Shown: positions 1-7,508 of the stretch, one piece after another
Layout of the letters: every line of letters starts with the position of its first letter
How positions within the stretch are numbered: position 1 is the stretch's first letter
NCBI GenBank assembly: GCA_009840175.1
Contig: VXOI01000043.1
Coordinates: 1-62,238 of the forward strand
Length of the DNA stretch: 62,238 nucleotides
DNA from: Chloroflexota bacterium
GTDB taxonomy: Bacteria > Chloroflexota > Dehalococcoidia > Lucifugimonadales > UBA3495
Direction: 5' to 3'
Made by a program: the position numbers and the translations under genes
Notes under the pieces: model-generated
Told to the model about the DNA's origin: nothing
Seen by the model: the letters and a program-made list of their open reading frames with translations, nothing else
Database searches by the model: none

Positions 1-18
1 GGCGCGACCTGACTGCTA

Positions 19-252
19 ATGTCGGTCATTCCTCTTGACATTCGAGACAGTTGCTTCTCCCTACCCCCTGAGATGTTTGAACAGCTGCAGCGGGTGAAGG
101 ACGAGGAGGGCCGCGACATGAGCGAACTAGTGCGCGAAGCCCTCCGCCTGTATATGGAAGATCGGGAACTGCGCCGGGAGCAACGCCTGGAACGACTGCG
201 CTCCCGACAGGCCAATCAATCAGAGGAAAATGGAGGACACAGCGATGAGTAA
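19..252 (+). CDS. Ribbon-helix-helix (CopG/Arc-like) DNA-binding protein
   Basis: This 77-residue protein has the ribbon-helix-helix pattern. A short beta strand (about residues 11-14) is followed by helix A (EMFEQLQRVKDEEG, about 18-31) and helix B (DMSELVREALRLYMED, about 33-48), then a charged Arg/Glu-rich tail. Proteins of this fold dimerise and bind operators; many are antitoxins, plasmid copy-number repressors or excision factors. The gene overlaps the start of the recombinase gene by 8 nt, so the two are translationally coupled. That placement suggests it regulates the recombinase or sets recombination direction, but no partner toxin is visible and the role is inferred. The window starts 18 bases upstream, so its promoter cannot be seen. 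Confidence 0.75.
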   Translation: MSVIPLDIRDSCFSLPPEMFEQLQRVKDEEGRDMSELVREALRLYMEDRELRREQRLERLRSRQANQSEENGGHSDE

Positions 253-1906
253 GAATACCGACCTGGCCCCCGTGGCCCTCTACGCCCGGGTGTCCAGCGA
301 ACGCCAGGACGTGGACCTCTCCGTCGCCGCCCAGCTTCGGGCGCTTCACGACTACGCCGACAAGAACGGCTACCTGGTCGTGCGGGAGTACATCGACGAG
401 GCCGAGAGCGGCAGGATCGCCGACCGCCCCCAGTTCCGCAAGATGCTGGACGAAGCCAGCAAACCGGAAGCCCCTTTCCACGAGATTCTTGTCTGGAAAT
501 TTTCGAGGTTCACCCGAAAGCGGGAACACGCCGTGGCCTTCAAGTCTATGCTCCGCAGGAAAGGCGTCCGCGTGGTCTCCATCACCGAGCACGCCGACGA
601 CACCCCCACTGGCAAGCTCATGGAGGCCATCATCGAGTCCGTGGACGAGTTCTACTCGGAGAATTTAGCGCAGGAAGTGACGCGGGGAATGCGCGAGGCG
701 GCCTCCCGGGGCTTCTGGATGACCACCTACGCCCCCTACGGCTACCGCCGGGTCTACGTCCAGGATGGCGCCAAGAAGCGTCCCCGCTTGGAACTCAACC
801 CGCCCCACGACGCAGTGGTAAGGCGCATCTTCGACCTCACCCTCCAGGGCAGGACCACCCTGGACATCCTCAAGACCCTGAATGCCGAGGGCATTCCCTC
901 TTCTCATGGAAAGCGGTGGACCAAGACCACCATCCACAAGCTCCTGGTCAACGAAGCCTACACCGGCACTTTGGTCTGGGGAGCCAATGCCAAAGACGGC
1001 CAGGAGCCGGTGCGGGTAAAGGACGCCTTCCCCGCCATCGTCTCCCAACAGGAGTTCCAGCGGGTCAGGAAGCTTCTGGAATCCCGCGCGCCGGCAATCA
1101 CCCACCCCCGCCGCGCCGCCAGTCCCTACCTGCTCAGCGGGCTGGCCAAGTGCGAGACCTGCGGCAAGGCCCTCTCCGCCTCCGAAGCCAAGAGCGGCAA
1201 GTACACCTACTACGTCTGCCAGTCCATCCTCAAACTGGGCAGCGGTTCTTGCCACACCCCCAGGCTGAATGCCAAGTCATTCGAGGAGATCATCATCTCC
1301 AACATCAGGGACCACATCCTCACCGAGAGCAACATCCGCGACTTGGTGAAACTGCTGGACGAGGAGATGGACGGGGTGGCAAGGGAGCAGCGGCAGAGCC
1401 TGGAAACCATCGAGGCCGAGTTGGAAGAGGTGAAGCGGAAGCTGGATCGCATCTGGCACTTCGTGGAGAGCACCGACCTGGACATGGCCGACGCCTCGGA
1501 GCGCATCCTGGAACACCGGCATCGCCGGGAGCAACTGGAAGCCGCCGCTGAGGAAGCGCGGGACGTGCTGGGCCAGAGGCGGGAACTGCTGGACAGTGCC
1601 GATACCATCGCCGCCTTTGCCGCCGACATGAGCGCGTTTCTCAAGACCAGCGAACTTACCGAGACAAAGGCGTTCGTGAGATCATTCGTCAAGGAGGTGC
1701 TGGTGCGGCCCGGCGCGGCGACGATTGTCTACACCATCCCTACGCCGCAAGACAGTCCGATAGGAGGGGCGGACGCCGCCGAAATCGCTCTGGGCGGCGG
1801 CGTTCGCAGTATTGGATATGGTGGTACCCCTGGAGGGACTCGAACCCCCGACGCGCAACTTAGGACGCTGCCGCTCTATCCTCTGAGCTACAGGGGCATG
1901 ACGTAA
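245..1906 (+). CDS. Large serine recombinase (site-specific integrase)
   Basis: This 553-residue protein belongs to the large serine recombinase family, which integrates and excises mobile DNA. The N-terminal resolvase domain starts LYARVSS, with catalytic Ser17, and has the EFYSENLAQEV helix. A recombinase domain follows (about 160-290). Next come a zinc-ribbon-like CETC plus CQS...CH segment (about 300-340) and a long coiled coil (about 365-470), the usual order in the family. The ATG at 245 is preferred over one at 230 because GGAGG lies 8 nt upstream. The last 25-30 residues (GGTRTPDAQLRTLPLYPLSY) are the antisense reading of tRNA-Arg and are probably not native protein. This placement suggests that integration occurred at the tRNA 3' end. 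Confidence 0.93.
   Translation: MSKNTDLAPVALYARVSSERQDVDLSVAAQLRALHDYADKNGYLVVREYIDEAESGRIADRPQFRKMLDEASKPEAPFHEILVWKFSRFTRKREHAVAFKSMLRRKGVRVVSITEHADDTPTGKLMEAIIESVDEFYSENLAQEVTRGMREAASRGFWMTTYAPYGYRRVYVQDGAKKRPRLELNPPHDAVVRRIFDLTLQGRTTLDILKTLNAEGIPSSHGKRWTKTTIHKLLVNEAYTGTLVWGANAKDGQEPVRVKDAFPAIVSQQEFQRVRKLLESRAPAITHPRRAASPYLLSGLAKCETCGKALSASEAKSGKYTYYVCQSILKLGSGSCHTPRLNAKSFEEIIISNIRDHILTESNIRDLVKLLDEEMDGVAREQRQSLETIEAELEEVKRKLDRIWHFVESTDLDMADASERILEHRHRREQLEAAAEEARDVLGQRRELLDSADTIAAFAADMSAFLKTSELTETKAFVRSFVKEVLVRPGAATIVYTIPTPQDSPIGGADAAEIALGGGVRSIGYGGTPGGTRTPDAQLRTLPLYPLSYRGMT
1822..1897 (-). tRNA. tRNA-Arg (anticodon CCT)
   Basis: A complete 76-nt cloverleaf can be drawn. The acceptor stem is GCCCCTG/CAGGGGT (one G-U pair), the D arm is GCTC...GAGC, and the anticodon stem is GCAGC/GTTGC with loop GTCCTAA, which gives anticodon CCT (reads AGG, Arg). 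The T arm contains GGTTCGAGTCC, and the 3' ACCA is encoded. It lies 16 nt downstream of tRNA-Ala and is probably co-transcribed with it. The 3' end faces the recombinase gene, whose frame passes antisense through the whole tRNA, so this is the likely attachment site. No terminator is evident past the 3' end. Confidence 0.96.
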
Positions 1907-1913
1907 TGAATGT

Positions 1914-1989
1914 TGGTGGAGACAGGGGGGATCGAACCCCCAACCTCGGCATTGCGAACGCCGCGCTCTCCCAATTGAGCTATGTCCCC
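1914..1989 (-). tRNA. tRNA-Ala (anticodon CGC)
   Basis: A 76-nt cloverleaf: acceptor GGGGACA/TGTCTCC, D arm GCTC...GAGC, anticodon stem CGGCG/TGCCG with loop TTCGCAA (anticodon CGC, reads GCG, Ala), T arm with GGTTCGATCC, and encoded CCA. It is the promoter-proximal member of a two-tRNA unit with tRNA-Arg(CCT). Confidence 0.96.
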
Positions 1990-2034
1990 ACGCAGAGTGG
2001 CCATACCCGTAACACAGGGCAAGACCTCTATCGA

Positions 2035-2064
2035 ATCGTAGGCCCGCCGTATAGCGGCTGTCAA
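2035..2064 (-). promoter_or_regulatory. Sigma70-type promoter of the tRNA-Ala/tRNA-Arg unit
   Basis: On the minus strand a perfect -35 TTGACA (2059-2064) is separated by 18 nt from a -10 TACGAT (2035-2040). The predicted start is about 40 nt upstream of the mature tRNA-Ala 5' end. Confidence 0.7.
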
Positions 2065-2088
2065 GTCGAGCAGCCCGCCGAACTGACG

Positions 2089-2136
2089 CCTTCTCTACCT
2101 CTCCCTTGAGGGAGAGGGTTGGGGAGAGGGTGAAAC
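2089..2136. repeat. Dispersed palindromic repeat, CTCTCCC/GGGAGAG family
   Basis: The core CTCTCCCTTGAGGGAGAG is a near-perfect palindrome, extended by GGTTGGGGAGAGGGTGAAACC. Related copies lie near 4558, 5831, 15743 and 24499. It fills the gap between the tRNA promoter and the epimerase gene. Confidence 0.7.
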
Positions 2137-2226
2137 CCCTTGCGACAAAATTCTCCGGGCCTCAGTGCTACAATTGCATAGATTTGGAGCATTAGCGCGA
2201 CTGTATTCCGCAGGGAGGGCAGAATT

Positions 2227-3228
2227 ATGGCTACGCTGGTCACCGGGGGAACCGGGTTTGTCGGAGCAAACATCGTCCGGGAACTGGCCCGGGCCGGGCA
2301 TGAGGTGGTCAGCTACGATGTCGCCCCTGCTGACGAATTGGTTCGGCAGTTCGTCGCGGAGTGGGAGGGCGGCATTACCTTCGTCCAGGGCGACATCCGC
2401 GACCGGGAGGGCGTGGCTGGGTTGGCGAATAGCCACGTCATAGACAAGGTCATCCACGCCGCTACCTACACGGTGAACCAGCGTGACCTAGAGGTGGAGC
2501 GGGGGCGCGACGTCATCGGCATCAATGTCGAAGGGCTGGCCAACGTGCTGGAACTGGCGCGGATTGCGGGGGTGCGACGCTTCGTCTACGTCAGCTCCGG
2601 CGCGGCCTACGGGCTGGCGGCGGGAACAGACCAGACATATAGCGAGGATATGCCCGCCGCGCCGGATTCCATGTACGGCATCACCAAGTACGCCGGAGAG
2701 CTGATTACTCGGCGCTATGGCGAGCTGTACGGGTTCGAGCAGGCCAGCGTGCGCCTCAGCACTCCCTACGGCCCCATGGAGCGGGTCACGGGCCACCGCG
2801 CCGTGATGTCGGCCCTGTACCAGTGGACCGGGCAGGTGGCGCGGGGCGAGCCGCTGTCGGTGCAGGCCGAGTCCTTCGCCCCGGACGACGGCCGCGACTA
2901 CACCTACGCCGTGGACACCGCCCGAGGCTTGCAGGCGATTCTCGACGCCCCGGAACTGCCCCATGACCTATACAACCTGACCACCGGCGTCTGGATAACC
3001 TACCGCGAAATCCTGGACGCAATTTCAGACCTGGTGCCGAGAAGCGACCCGAGGCCGGTCAGCGCCGCCGACACCGCGGCGGCCAGGGCCCGCGCCTCCG
3101 TTCCATCCCGGGGGCCGCTGTCGGCCCACCGGTTGCGGCAGGACCTGGGCTGGCAGCCGGAGTTCGACCTTCGCGCCGGGCTGGCCGACTACCTGCAATG
3201 GCGGCGGGAGTCAGAGTTTACGGCGTAA
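2227..3228 (+). CDS. NAD-dependent epimerase/dehydratase (extended SDR)
   Basis: This 333-residue protein is of typical length for extended short-chain dehydrogenases acting on nucleotide sugars or related substrates. The Rossmann motif TGGTGFVG lies at residues 6-13. The active site shows an upstream Ser (VYVSSGAAYG) and YGITK, matching YxxxK. The C-terminal half contains VRLSTPYGP and a hydrophobic substrate-binding segment. The ATG follows GGAGGG. A -10-like TACAAT lies at 2169, but no convincing -35 accompanies it. No sugar-nucleotide or cell-wall genes are adjacent, so the substrate cannot be assigned. Confidence 0.88.
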   Translation: MATLVTGGTGFVGANIVRELARAGHEVVSYDVAPADELVRQFVAEWEGGITFVQGDIRDREGVAGLANSHVIDKVIHAATYTVNQRDLEVERGRDVIGINVEGLANVLELARIAGVRRFVYVSSGAAYGLAAGTDQTYSEDMPAAPDSMYGITKYAGELITRRYGELYGFEQASVRLSTPYGPMERVTGHRAVMSALYQWTGQVARGEPLSVQAESFAPDDGRDYTYAVDTARGLQAILDAPELPHDLYNLTTGVWITYREILDAISDLVPRSDPRPVSAADTAAARARASVPSRGPLSAHRLRQDLGWQPEFDLRAGLADYLQWRRESEFTA

Positions 3229-3266
3229 ATTAAACGCCGAGTGCGCCAAGAACGCAGAGGTTTTTC

Positions 3267-4421
3267 GTGGAAATCGAGCGCTTCAGGATAGACGTGCCCC
3301 AGGGCGTGCTGGACGATCTGGCGGCGCGGCTGGCGGATACCCGCTGGCCCGACGAGATTCCCGGCGAAGGGTGGGACTACGGCACCGACCCGGCGTACCT
3401 GCGGGAACTGGTGGAGTACTGGCGGACGGGGTACGACTGGCGGGCGCAGGAGCGGGCGCTCAACCAGTTCGACCACTTCCGGGCGACGGTTGACGGCCTC
3501 GGCGTTCACTTCATCCACGCCCGCGGCAAGGGGCCGGACCCTTTTCCGCTGATAATCTCCCACGGCTGGCCGGGGTCGGTGGTGGAGATGCTGAAGATCA
3601 TCCCCATGCTGACCGACCCGGCATCCCACGGCGGCGAGGCCAGCGATTCCTTCGATGTTGTAGTACCGTCGCTGCCCGGCTATGGGTTTTCCGACAAGCC
3701 GATTAACCGGGGCATGAGCAATACCCGCGTCGCCAGGATGTGGCACAGACTGATGACCGAGGGGCTGGACTACCGTCGGTTCGGGGCGCAGGGCGGCGAC
3801 TGGGGCGGGATGATTAGCTCGCGGCTGGGCTTCGACTTCCCGGAGTCGGTGGCCGGGGTGCACCTGAACCTGATGACCGGCGTGCCCGCCTTTCTCGGCG
3901 CGCCCGATCCGCCGTTGACGGAGGCCGAGCAGGAGTTCCTGCGTCAAGCCCGCCGCTGGTTCGATGATGAGGGCGGCTACTTTCACATCCAGCGCACCAA
4001 GCCGCAGACCCTGGGCTTCGGCCTGAACGATTCCCCGGTCGGACTGGCGGCCTGGATAATCGAGAAGTTCCGCACCTGGTCCGACTGCGGCGGCAACCCG
4101 GAGAACAGCTACACCCGAGACGAACTGCTGACCAACATCATGCTCTACTGGGTGAACCAGACTGGCCCGTCATCGGTGCGGCACTACTACGAGAACCGGG
4201 TGGACAACTGGCGCTTCCAGCCCGGCGAGCGGGTGGAGGCGCCATGCGCCGTGGCCCTGTTCCCCGTCGAGATCAACCGCCCGCCCCGCGAGTGGGCCGA
4301 GCGCACCCACAACGTGCAGCGCTGGACCGAGATGCCCCGCGGCGGTCATTTCGCCGCCATGGAGCAGCCGCAACTGCTGGCCGAGGACATCCGCGCCTTT
4401 TTCCGGGGGCTGCGGGATTAG
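3267..4421 (+). CDS. Epoxide hydrolase (alpha/beta hydrolase with N-terminal EHN domain)
   Basis: This 384-residue microsomal-type epoxide hydrolase would hydrate epoxides to diols. The N-terminal EHN domain (about 1-110) has the TRWPDE...GWDYGT and YWRTGYDWR signatures. The oxyanion-hole motif HGWPG is at 99-103, the nucleophile Asp178 lies in GGDWGG, and the catalytic His361 lies in RGGHFAAMEQP. A Tyr-containing segment (SSVRHYYENR) fits the epoxide-polarising tyrosine. The start is GTG and no strong Shine-Dalgarno is visible. It follows the epimerase gene by 38 nt in the same direction. The physiological epoxide is unknown. Confidence 0.93.
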   Translation: MEIERFRIDVPQGVLDDLAARLADTRWPDEIPGEGWDYGTDPAYLRELVEYWRTGYDWRAQERALNQFDHFRATVDGLGVHFIHARGKGPDPFPLIISHGWPGSVVEMLKIIPMLTDPASHGGEASDSFDVVVPSLPGYGFSDKPINRGMSNTRVARMWHRLMTEGLDYRRFGAQGGDWGGMISSRLGFDFPESVAGVHLNLMTGVPAFLGAPDPPLTEAEQEFLRQARRWFDDEGGYFHIQRTKPQTLGFGLNDSPVGLAAWIIEKFRTWSDCGGNPENSYTRDELLTNIMLYWVNQTGPSSVRHYYENRVDNWRFQPGERVEAPCAVALFPVEINRPPREWAERTHNVQRWTEMPRGGHFAAMEQPQLLAEDIRAFFRGLRD

Positions 4422-4539
4422 CTCCGGCTCAGAGAGTAAGTGCGGCGGAGGCAATTGTCTGAACTGTGATTTATTAGATTATAGGATTTTCAGGATTTGT
4501 CTTATCCTGAGTATTCTAATCCTGACAGTCCTGATAGGA

Positions 4540-4614
4540 GTTACGCAGTTGGACAGGACGCCCTCACCCTAACCCTCTTCCAGAGGGAGAGGGGATAGCT
4601 TTCAACTGCGTAAC
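4540..4614. repeat. Dispersed repeat bounded by 12-bp inverted ends
   Basis: The ends GTTACGCAGTTG (4540-4551) and CAACTGCGTAAC (4603-4614) are perfect inverted repeats. They enclose the palindrome CCCTCTTCCAGAGGGAGAGG with an adjoining CCTCACCCTAACCC. A separate repeat-like tract with alternating AGGATTTTCAGGATT and AATCCTGACAGTCCTGAT lies at about 4475-4535. Together these occupy the 249-nt gap before the next gene and look like a small MITE-type element. Confidence 0.65.
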
Positions 4615-4631
4615 TGCTATCTTGATTCAGA

Positions 4632-4637
4632 TATAAT
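4632..4637 (+). promoter_or_regulatory. Candidate -10 element (TATAAT)
   Basis: A perfect TATAAT stands 33 nt before the ATG of the hypothetical gene at 4671, but no good -35 is seen at the expected spacing. AGGAG before that ATG supplies the ribosome-binding site. Confidence 0.4.
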
Positions 4638-4670
4638 GCCTTTGCCAACGCTTTCAGGAGCAATTCGCCC

Positions 4671-4961
4671 ATGGTATCTCCATACAGGTTTCAGGTTGAC
4701 CAGCGGGTGCAAATCCGCAGGCGCGGGGGCGGCAGGCACCGGCAGCCCCCGGAGAGCATCAGGGGCGCGCTGGGCGTCATCGCGCCGCAGATGACTGACG
4801 ACTGGTCCGGCACCAAGTTGGAGCTGGAGGCCGGCATTCCCAACGTCTACTACGTGGCGCTGGACAGCGGCCTCACCGAACTCATTGCCGAGGACTGGCT
4901 GGAGGACGCGCCGGCGGATGCGCCGCCCCCTCCTGCCCCTCAATCCAATTTCCCCAACTGA
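4671..4961 (+). CDS. Small hypothetical protein (basic N-terminus, SH3-like segment)
   Basis: I do not recognise the family of this 96-residue protein. It begins with a basic stretch (VQIRRRGGGRHRQ), continues with an IRGALGVIAPQM-type beta segment, and ends with a recognisable TELIAEDWLE motif and a Pro-rich tail. The central and C-terminal segments resemble short SH3/KOW-like barrels that end in a WLE motif, but this is a weak impression. AGGAG stands before the ATG, and the gene is 14 nt upstream of the SDR gene, so the two probably form an operon. Confidence 0.6.
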   Translation: MVSPYRFQVDQRVQIRRRGGGRHRQPPESIRGALGVIAPQMTDDWSGTKLELEAGIPNVYYVALDSGLTELIAEDWLEDAPADAPPPPAPQSNFPN

Positions 4962-4975
4962 GAAGAGGTGACACT

Positions 4976-5794
4976 ATGGACTTCGGACTCGTGGACAAGA
5001 AGGCATTCGTAGGAGGAGCCAGCCGGGGCATCGGCAAGGCCATCGCGCTGGAACTGGCCAGGGAGGGCTGCGACGTGGTCATTGCGTCTCGCACCATGAC
5101 CGACCTGGAGCAGTCAGCGCAGGAAATTTCCGAAGCTACGGGGCGGACGATCATTCCCATCGCAATGGACGCCACCAATACGGAGCAGGTGGACCGGGTT
5201 GTAGCCGAAGCCGCCGAGCGGCTGGGCGGACTGCACATCCTGGTCAACAGCGCCTCGCTCCCCGGCGGCTCTGCGGATGCAATCGGCCCCATTGATACGG
5301 TCAACGAAGATTCCCTCCTCAGTGACTTCGACGTGAAGTACGTCGGCGCGCTGCGCTGCGCGCGGGCGGCAATCCCCTTCCTGAAGGAACAGGGCTGGGG
5401 TCGCATCGTCAACATCAGCGGCGGCAACGGACGCACCGCCGGCAACCTGAGCGGTGGGGCCCGCAACGTCTCGATGGTGCACATGACCAAGACGCTGGCG
5501 ATGCAGCTGGGCCGGTTCGGCATCACGGTCAACTGCATCCACCCCGGCACCACGCGCACCGAGCGCACGCCGGGGCTGCTGGAAGCCCGCGCCGCGCAAC
5601 TGGGCATTCCGGTCAGCGAGGTGGAAGCGCACGACTTCGCCCCGGACTCGCCGCGCGGCAACCATATCTGCCGGATGGTGGACGGCTCGGAGATCGGCTA
5701 CCTGACCTGCTACCTGGCGTCGGACAAGGCCTGGGCGGTGACCGGCGAGGTCATAGCCGCCGGGGGCGGCACTGGCGCCGCGGTGTACTACTAG
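4976..5794 (+). CDS. SDR-family oxidoreductase lacking the catalytic Tyr
   Basis: This 272-residue classical short-chain dehydrogenase fold has the cofactor motif GGASRGIG (13-20) and an LVNSAS segment (89-94) equivalent to NNAG. The strand before the active site is VNISGGNG, with Ser148. The lysine of YxxxK is K172, but the expected Tyr four residues earlier is Val168 (VHMTK), so the usual proton relay is absent. The C-terminus has the IHPGTTRTERT cofactor loop. It may bind NAD(P) without normal dehydrogenase chemistry or use another acid. GAAGAGG precedes the ATG. Confidence 0.9.
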   Translation: MDFGLVDKKAFVGGASRGIGKAIALELAREGCDVVIASRTMTDLEQSAQEISEATGRTIIPIAMDATNTEQVDRVVAEAAERLGGLHILVNSASLPGGSADAIGPIDTVNEDSLLSDFDVKYVGALRCARAAIPFLKEQGWGRIVNISGGNGRTAGNLSGGARNVSMVHMTKTLAMQLGRFGITVNCIHPGTTRTERTPGLLEARAAQLGIPVSEVEAHDFAPDSPRGNHICRMVDGSEIGYLTCYLASDKAWAVTGEVIAAGGGTGAAVYY

Positions 5795-5830
5795 GGGCGG
5801 CAGCCATGAATGCTCTCGACAACGGGACTG

Positions 5831-5872
5831 CATCCCCCTCCCCCAGTGCGGGAGAGGGCCGGGGAGAGGTGG
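5831..5872. repeat. Dispersed palindromic repeat supplying a ribosome-binding site
   Basis: Cytosine-rich and guanine-rich arms around CCAGTGCGGGAGAGG form an imperfect palindrome of the CTCTCCC/GGGAGAG family. Its right end, GGGGAGAGGTGG, lies directly before the ATG at 5875 and serves as the Shine-Dalgarno of the DUF433 gene. Confidence 0.65.
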
Positions 5873-5874
5873 AT

Positions 5875-6507
5875 ATGCTGGACGCGGTGGAGCGGCTGGA
5901 CATCTGCCTGATTGACCCATCATACGGAATCAAGGAGACGCAGGGGATTGCCGGCGTCTCCGCCGCGGCAATTCGTCGGTGGCTGTCCGGCTATCCGGCT
6001 GACATACGGGAGATGAAAGCTCAGTGGATAAACCATAATGACAAGTCGCCCGATCCCCTGCGGGTCTCTTTTCTGGAGTTGATTGAAATTCTGGTGGCGG
6101 GCAAATTCAGGGCCGCTACCGGCAAGAGTTTCGCAGCAGTCCAAAAACACAATGCCGCCCTGTCATCGGAATGGGAAGCCCCCTTTCCCTTTGCCCATGA
6201 GAATTTGCCGGCATTGGCGGTCCGAGGAGAGAAGCTGCTGAAGCCGGTTGTTCATACTCTGAAACAAATGGACTACGAAAACGGCTATGTGTCGCTTTGG
6301 TATCCAATGGGCAAAGAACAGCCTATCACCGTAGACCCGCGCCGCGGCTCCGGAAGGCCGGTAGTCAAGGGCAGAAGGGTCAGAGTGCAGGACATAAGAG
6401 GGCGCTTCAAGTCAGGTGAGTCCGTGGAGTTTATAGCCTACGATTTCGACCTTGAGCGGACCGATGTTGAAGCGGCTTTGAGGTATGCTCTCCTCGTCAC
6501 CCCATGA
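5875..6507 (+). CDS. DUF433-domain antitoxin-like protein
   Basis: From the ATG at 5875 the protein has 210 residues. The C-terminal third carries the DUF433 pattern (SGRPVVKGRRVRVQDI, RFKSGESVEFIAYDFDL, VEAALRYALL), a small helix-turn-helix domain usually paired with DUF5615 PIN-like toxins. The N-terminal part contains another HTH-like stretch (GIAGVSAAAIRRWLSGY), as in the longer two-part members. An upstream in-frame ATG at 5806 would only add translated repeat (TASPSPSAGEGRGE), so the later start is chosen. The stop overlaps the toxin start by four bases (ATGA). Antitoxin function is inferred from family and context. Confidence 0.85.
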   Translation: MLDAVERLDICLIDPSYGIKETQGIAGVSAAAIRRWLSGYPADIREMKAQWINHNDKSPDPLRVSFLELIEILVAGKFRAATGKSFAAVQKHNAALSSEWEAPFPFAHENLPALAVRGEKLLKPVVHTLKQMDYENGYVSLWYPMGKEQPITVDPRRGSGRPVVKGRRVRVQDIRGRFKSGESVEFIAYDFDLERTDVEAALRYALLVTP

Positions 6508-6896
6508 TTTTGCTCTGTGACGAAAATCTAGGAAGAGTCATACCCGAAGAACTGAACTGGAAGGGCCATGATGCCCGTTCATCCAGGAGCTTGGGATGGC
6601 TGAGCAAACCCGATGTAGATTGGCTGCCAGAAGCCGGTCTTATGGCGGACTCCCTGGTACTGTCTTGCGACAGGATGATGATAAAAAAAGGAAGTGAACT
6701 CCAAGCAATCATAAGCAACAACGTCGGGATTGTGTTCCTGACCAGCGGTGAAGAACCAGTTGAAAATGTAGTGCGATTATTGTCAGCGAGTTGGAGCCTG
6801 CTTGAGCAGGTTCACCTTAATACGCCTCGTCCTTTCGCCAGATTCCTCACTCCTGACGGTCAACTTCTGGATGAGTATGACGGGCGAAGTCTTTGA
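6504..6896 (+). CDS. DUF5615 PIN-like toxin
   Basis: This 130-residue protein of the PIN-like DUF5615 family has the N-terminal ILLCDENLGR acidic motif (Asp6, Glu7), a conserved HDARSSRSLGW segment, the VLSCDRMM strand with a second Asp, and GIVFLTSGE. Relatives are predicted RNases. The start codon overlaps the DUF433 stop, the standard arrangement for this toxin-antitoxin pair. The N-terminal half matches the family well, while the C-terminal 35 residues are less typical. Confidence 0.85.
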   Translation: MILLCDENLGRVIPEELNWKGHDARSSRSLGWLSKPDVDWLPEAGLMADSLVLSCDRMMIKKGSELQAIISNNVGIVFLTSGEEPVENVVRLLSASWSLLEQVHLNTPRPFARFLTPDGQLLDEYDGRSL

Positions 6897-6920
6897 ATTA
6901 CCTCTGATAGAGAGCATTTG

Positions 6921-7481
6921 ATGAAGACCACCCAATTCATCGCAGACTGCCTGGCCCAGACACACCTGCGGCTGCACGCCACCTGCGAGGGGCTGACGGC
7001 GGAGCAGGTGCTGTGGCGGCCCGCGCCCACTGCCAACAACATCGGCTTCATCCTCTGGCACATGGGACGCCACGAGGACAGCCGCGTCACAGCCACCGCC
7101 TGTGGCGCTGAGGGCTTCGAGGCCGACCTGTGGGCTGCCGACGGCTGGCACGAGCGGTTCGAGCAACCCGTGACCGCGCCCGACCCCGGCGACCGGCTGG
7201 GGCTGCGGAGCCTGGCCATTCCTGCGCCCGATGTGCTGCTGTCATACTTCAAGGCAGTCAACGAACGCACCATGCGGTTCGTCGCATCACTGGATGACGA
7301 CAAATTGGACGCCTTCATAACCTCCAGCGAGCCTCGTCAGACGGTTGCCGACTCGCTTCGCCACGTAATCGTCCACCAGAACAACCACCACGGCCAGATA
7401 GACTACCTGCGCGGCTTGCAGGAAGAGGACTGGGACCTGCCCAGAGGCACCGGGGGCATCCTTCCCAATCGGTCAGTATAG
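6921..7481 (+). CDS. DinB-like metal-binding four-helix protein
   Basis: This 186-residue protein has the DinB/YfiT-type four-helix bundle pattern. An N-terminal helix containing GLTAEQVLWRPAPTANNIGFILWHMGRHEDS places one metal-ligand His, and the C-terminal HVIVHQNNHHGQIDYLRG supplies the other two. Members include thiol-dependent S-transferases (bacillithiol or mycothiol) and uncharacterised enzymes; the substrate cannot be read from sequence. A TTG codon just before the ATG is disregarded. The gene lies 27 nt upstream of the molybdopterin oxidoreductase gene in the same direction. Confidence 0.88.
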   Translation: MKTTQFIADCLAQTHLRLHATCEGLTAEQVLWRPAPTANNIGFILWHMGRHEDSRVTATACGAEGFEADLWAADGWHERFEQPVTAPDPGDRLGLRSLAIPAPDVLLSYFKAVNERTMRFVASLDDDKLDAFITSSEPRQTVADSLRHVIVHQNNHHGQIDYLRGLQEEDWDLPRGTGGILPNRSV

Positions 7482-7508
7482 ACAAAAGCACCATCATCTG
7501 GGGGAGAT

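Noticed and set aside
1906..2109. Open frame encoding GGDRGDRTPNLGIANAALSQ
   Set aside because: It is the antisense translation of tRNA-Ala and flanking DNA, a familiar false gene.
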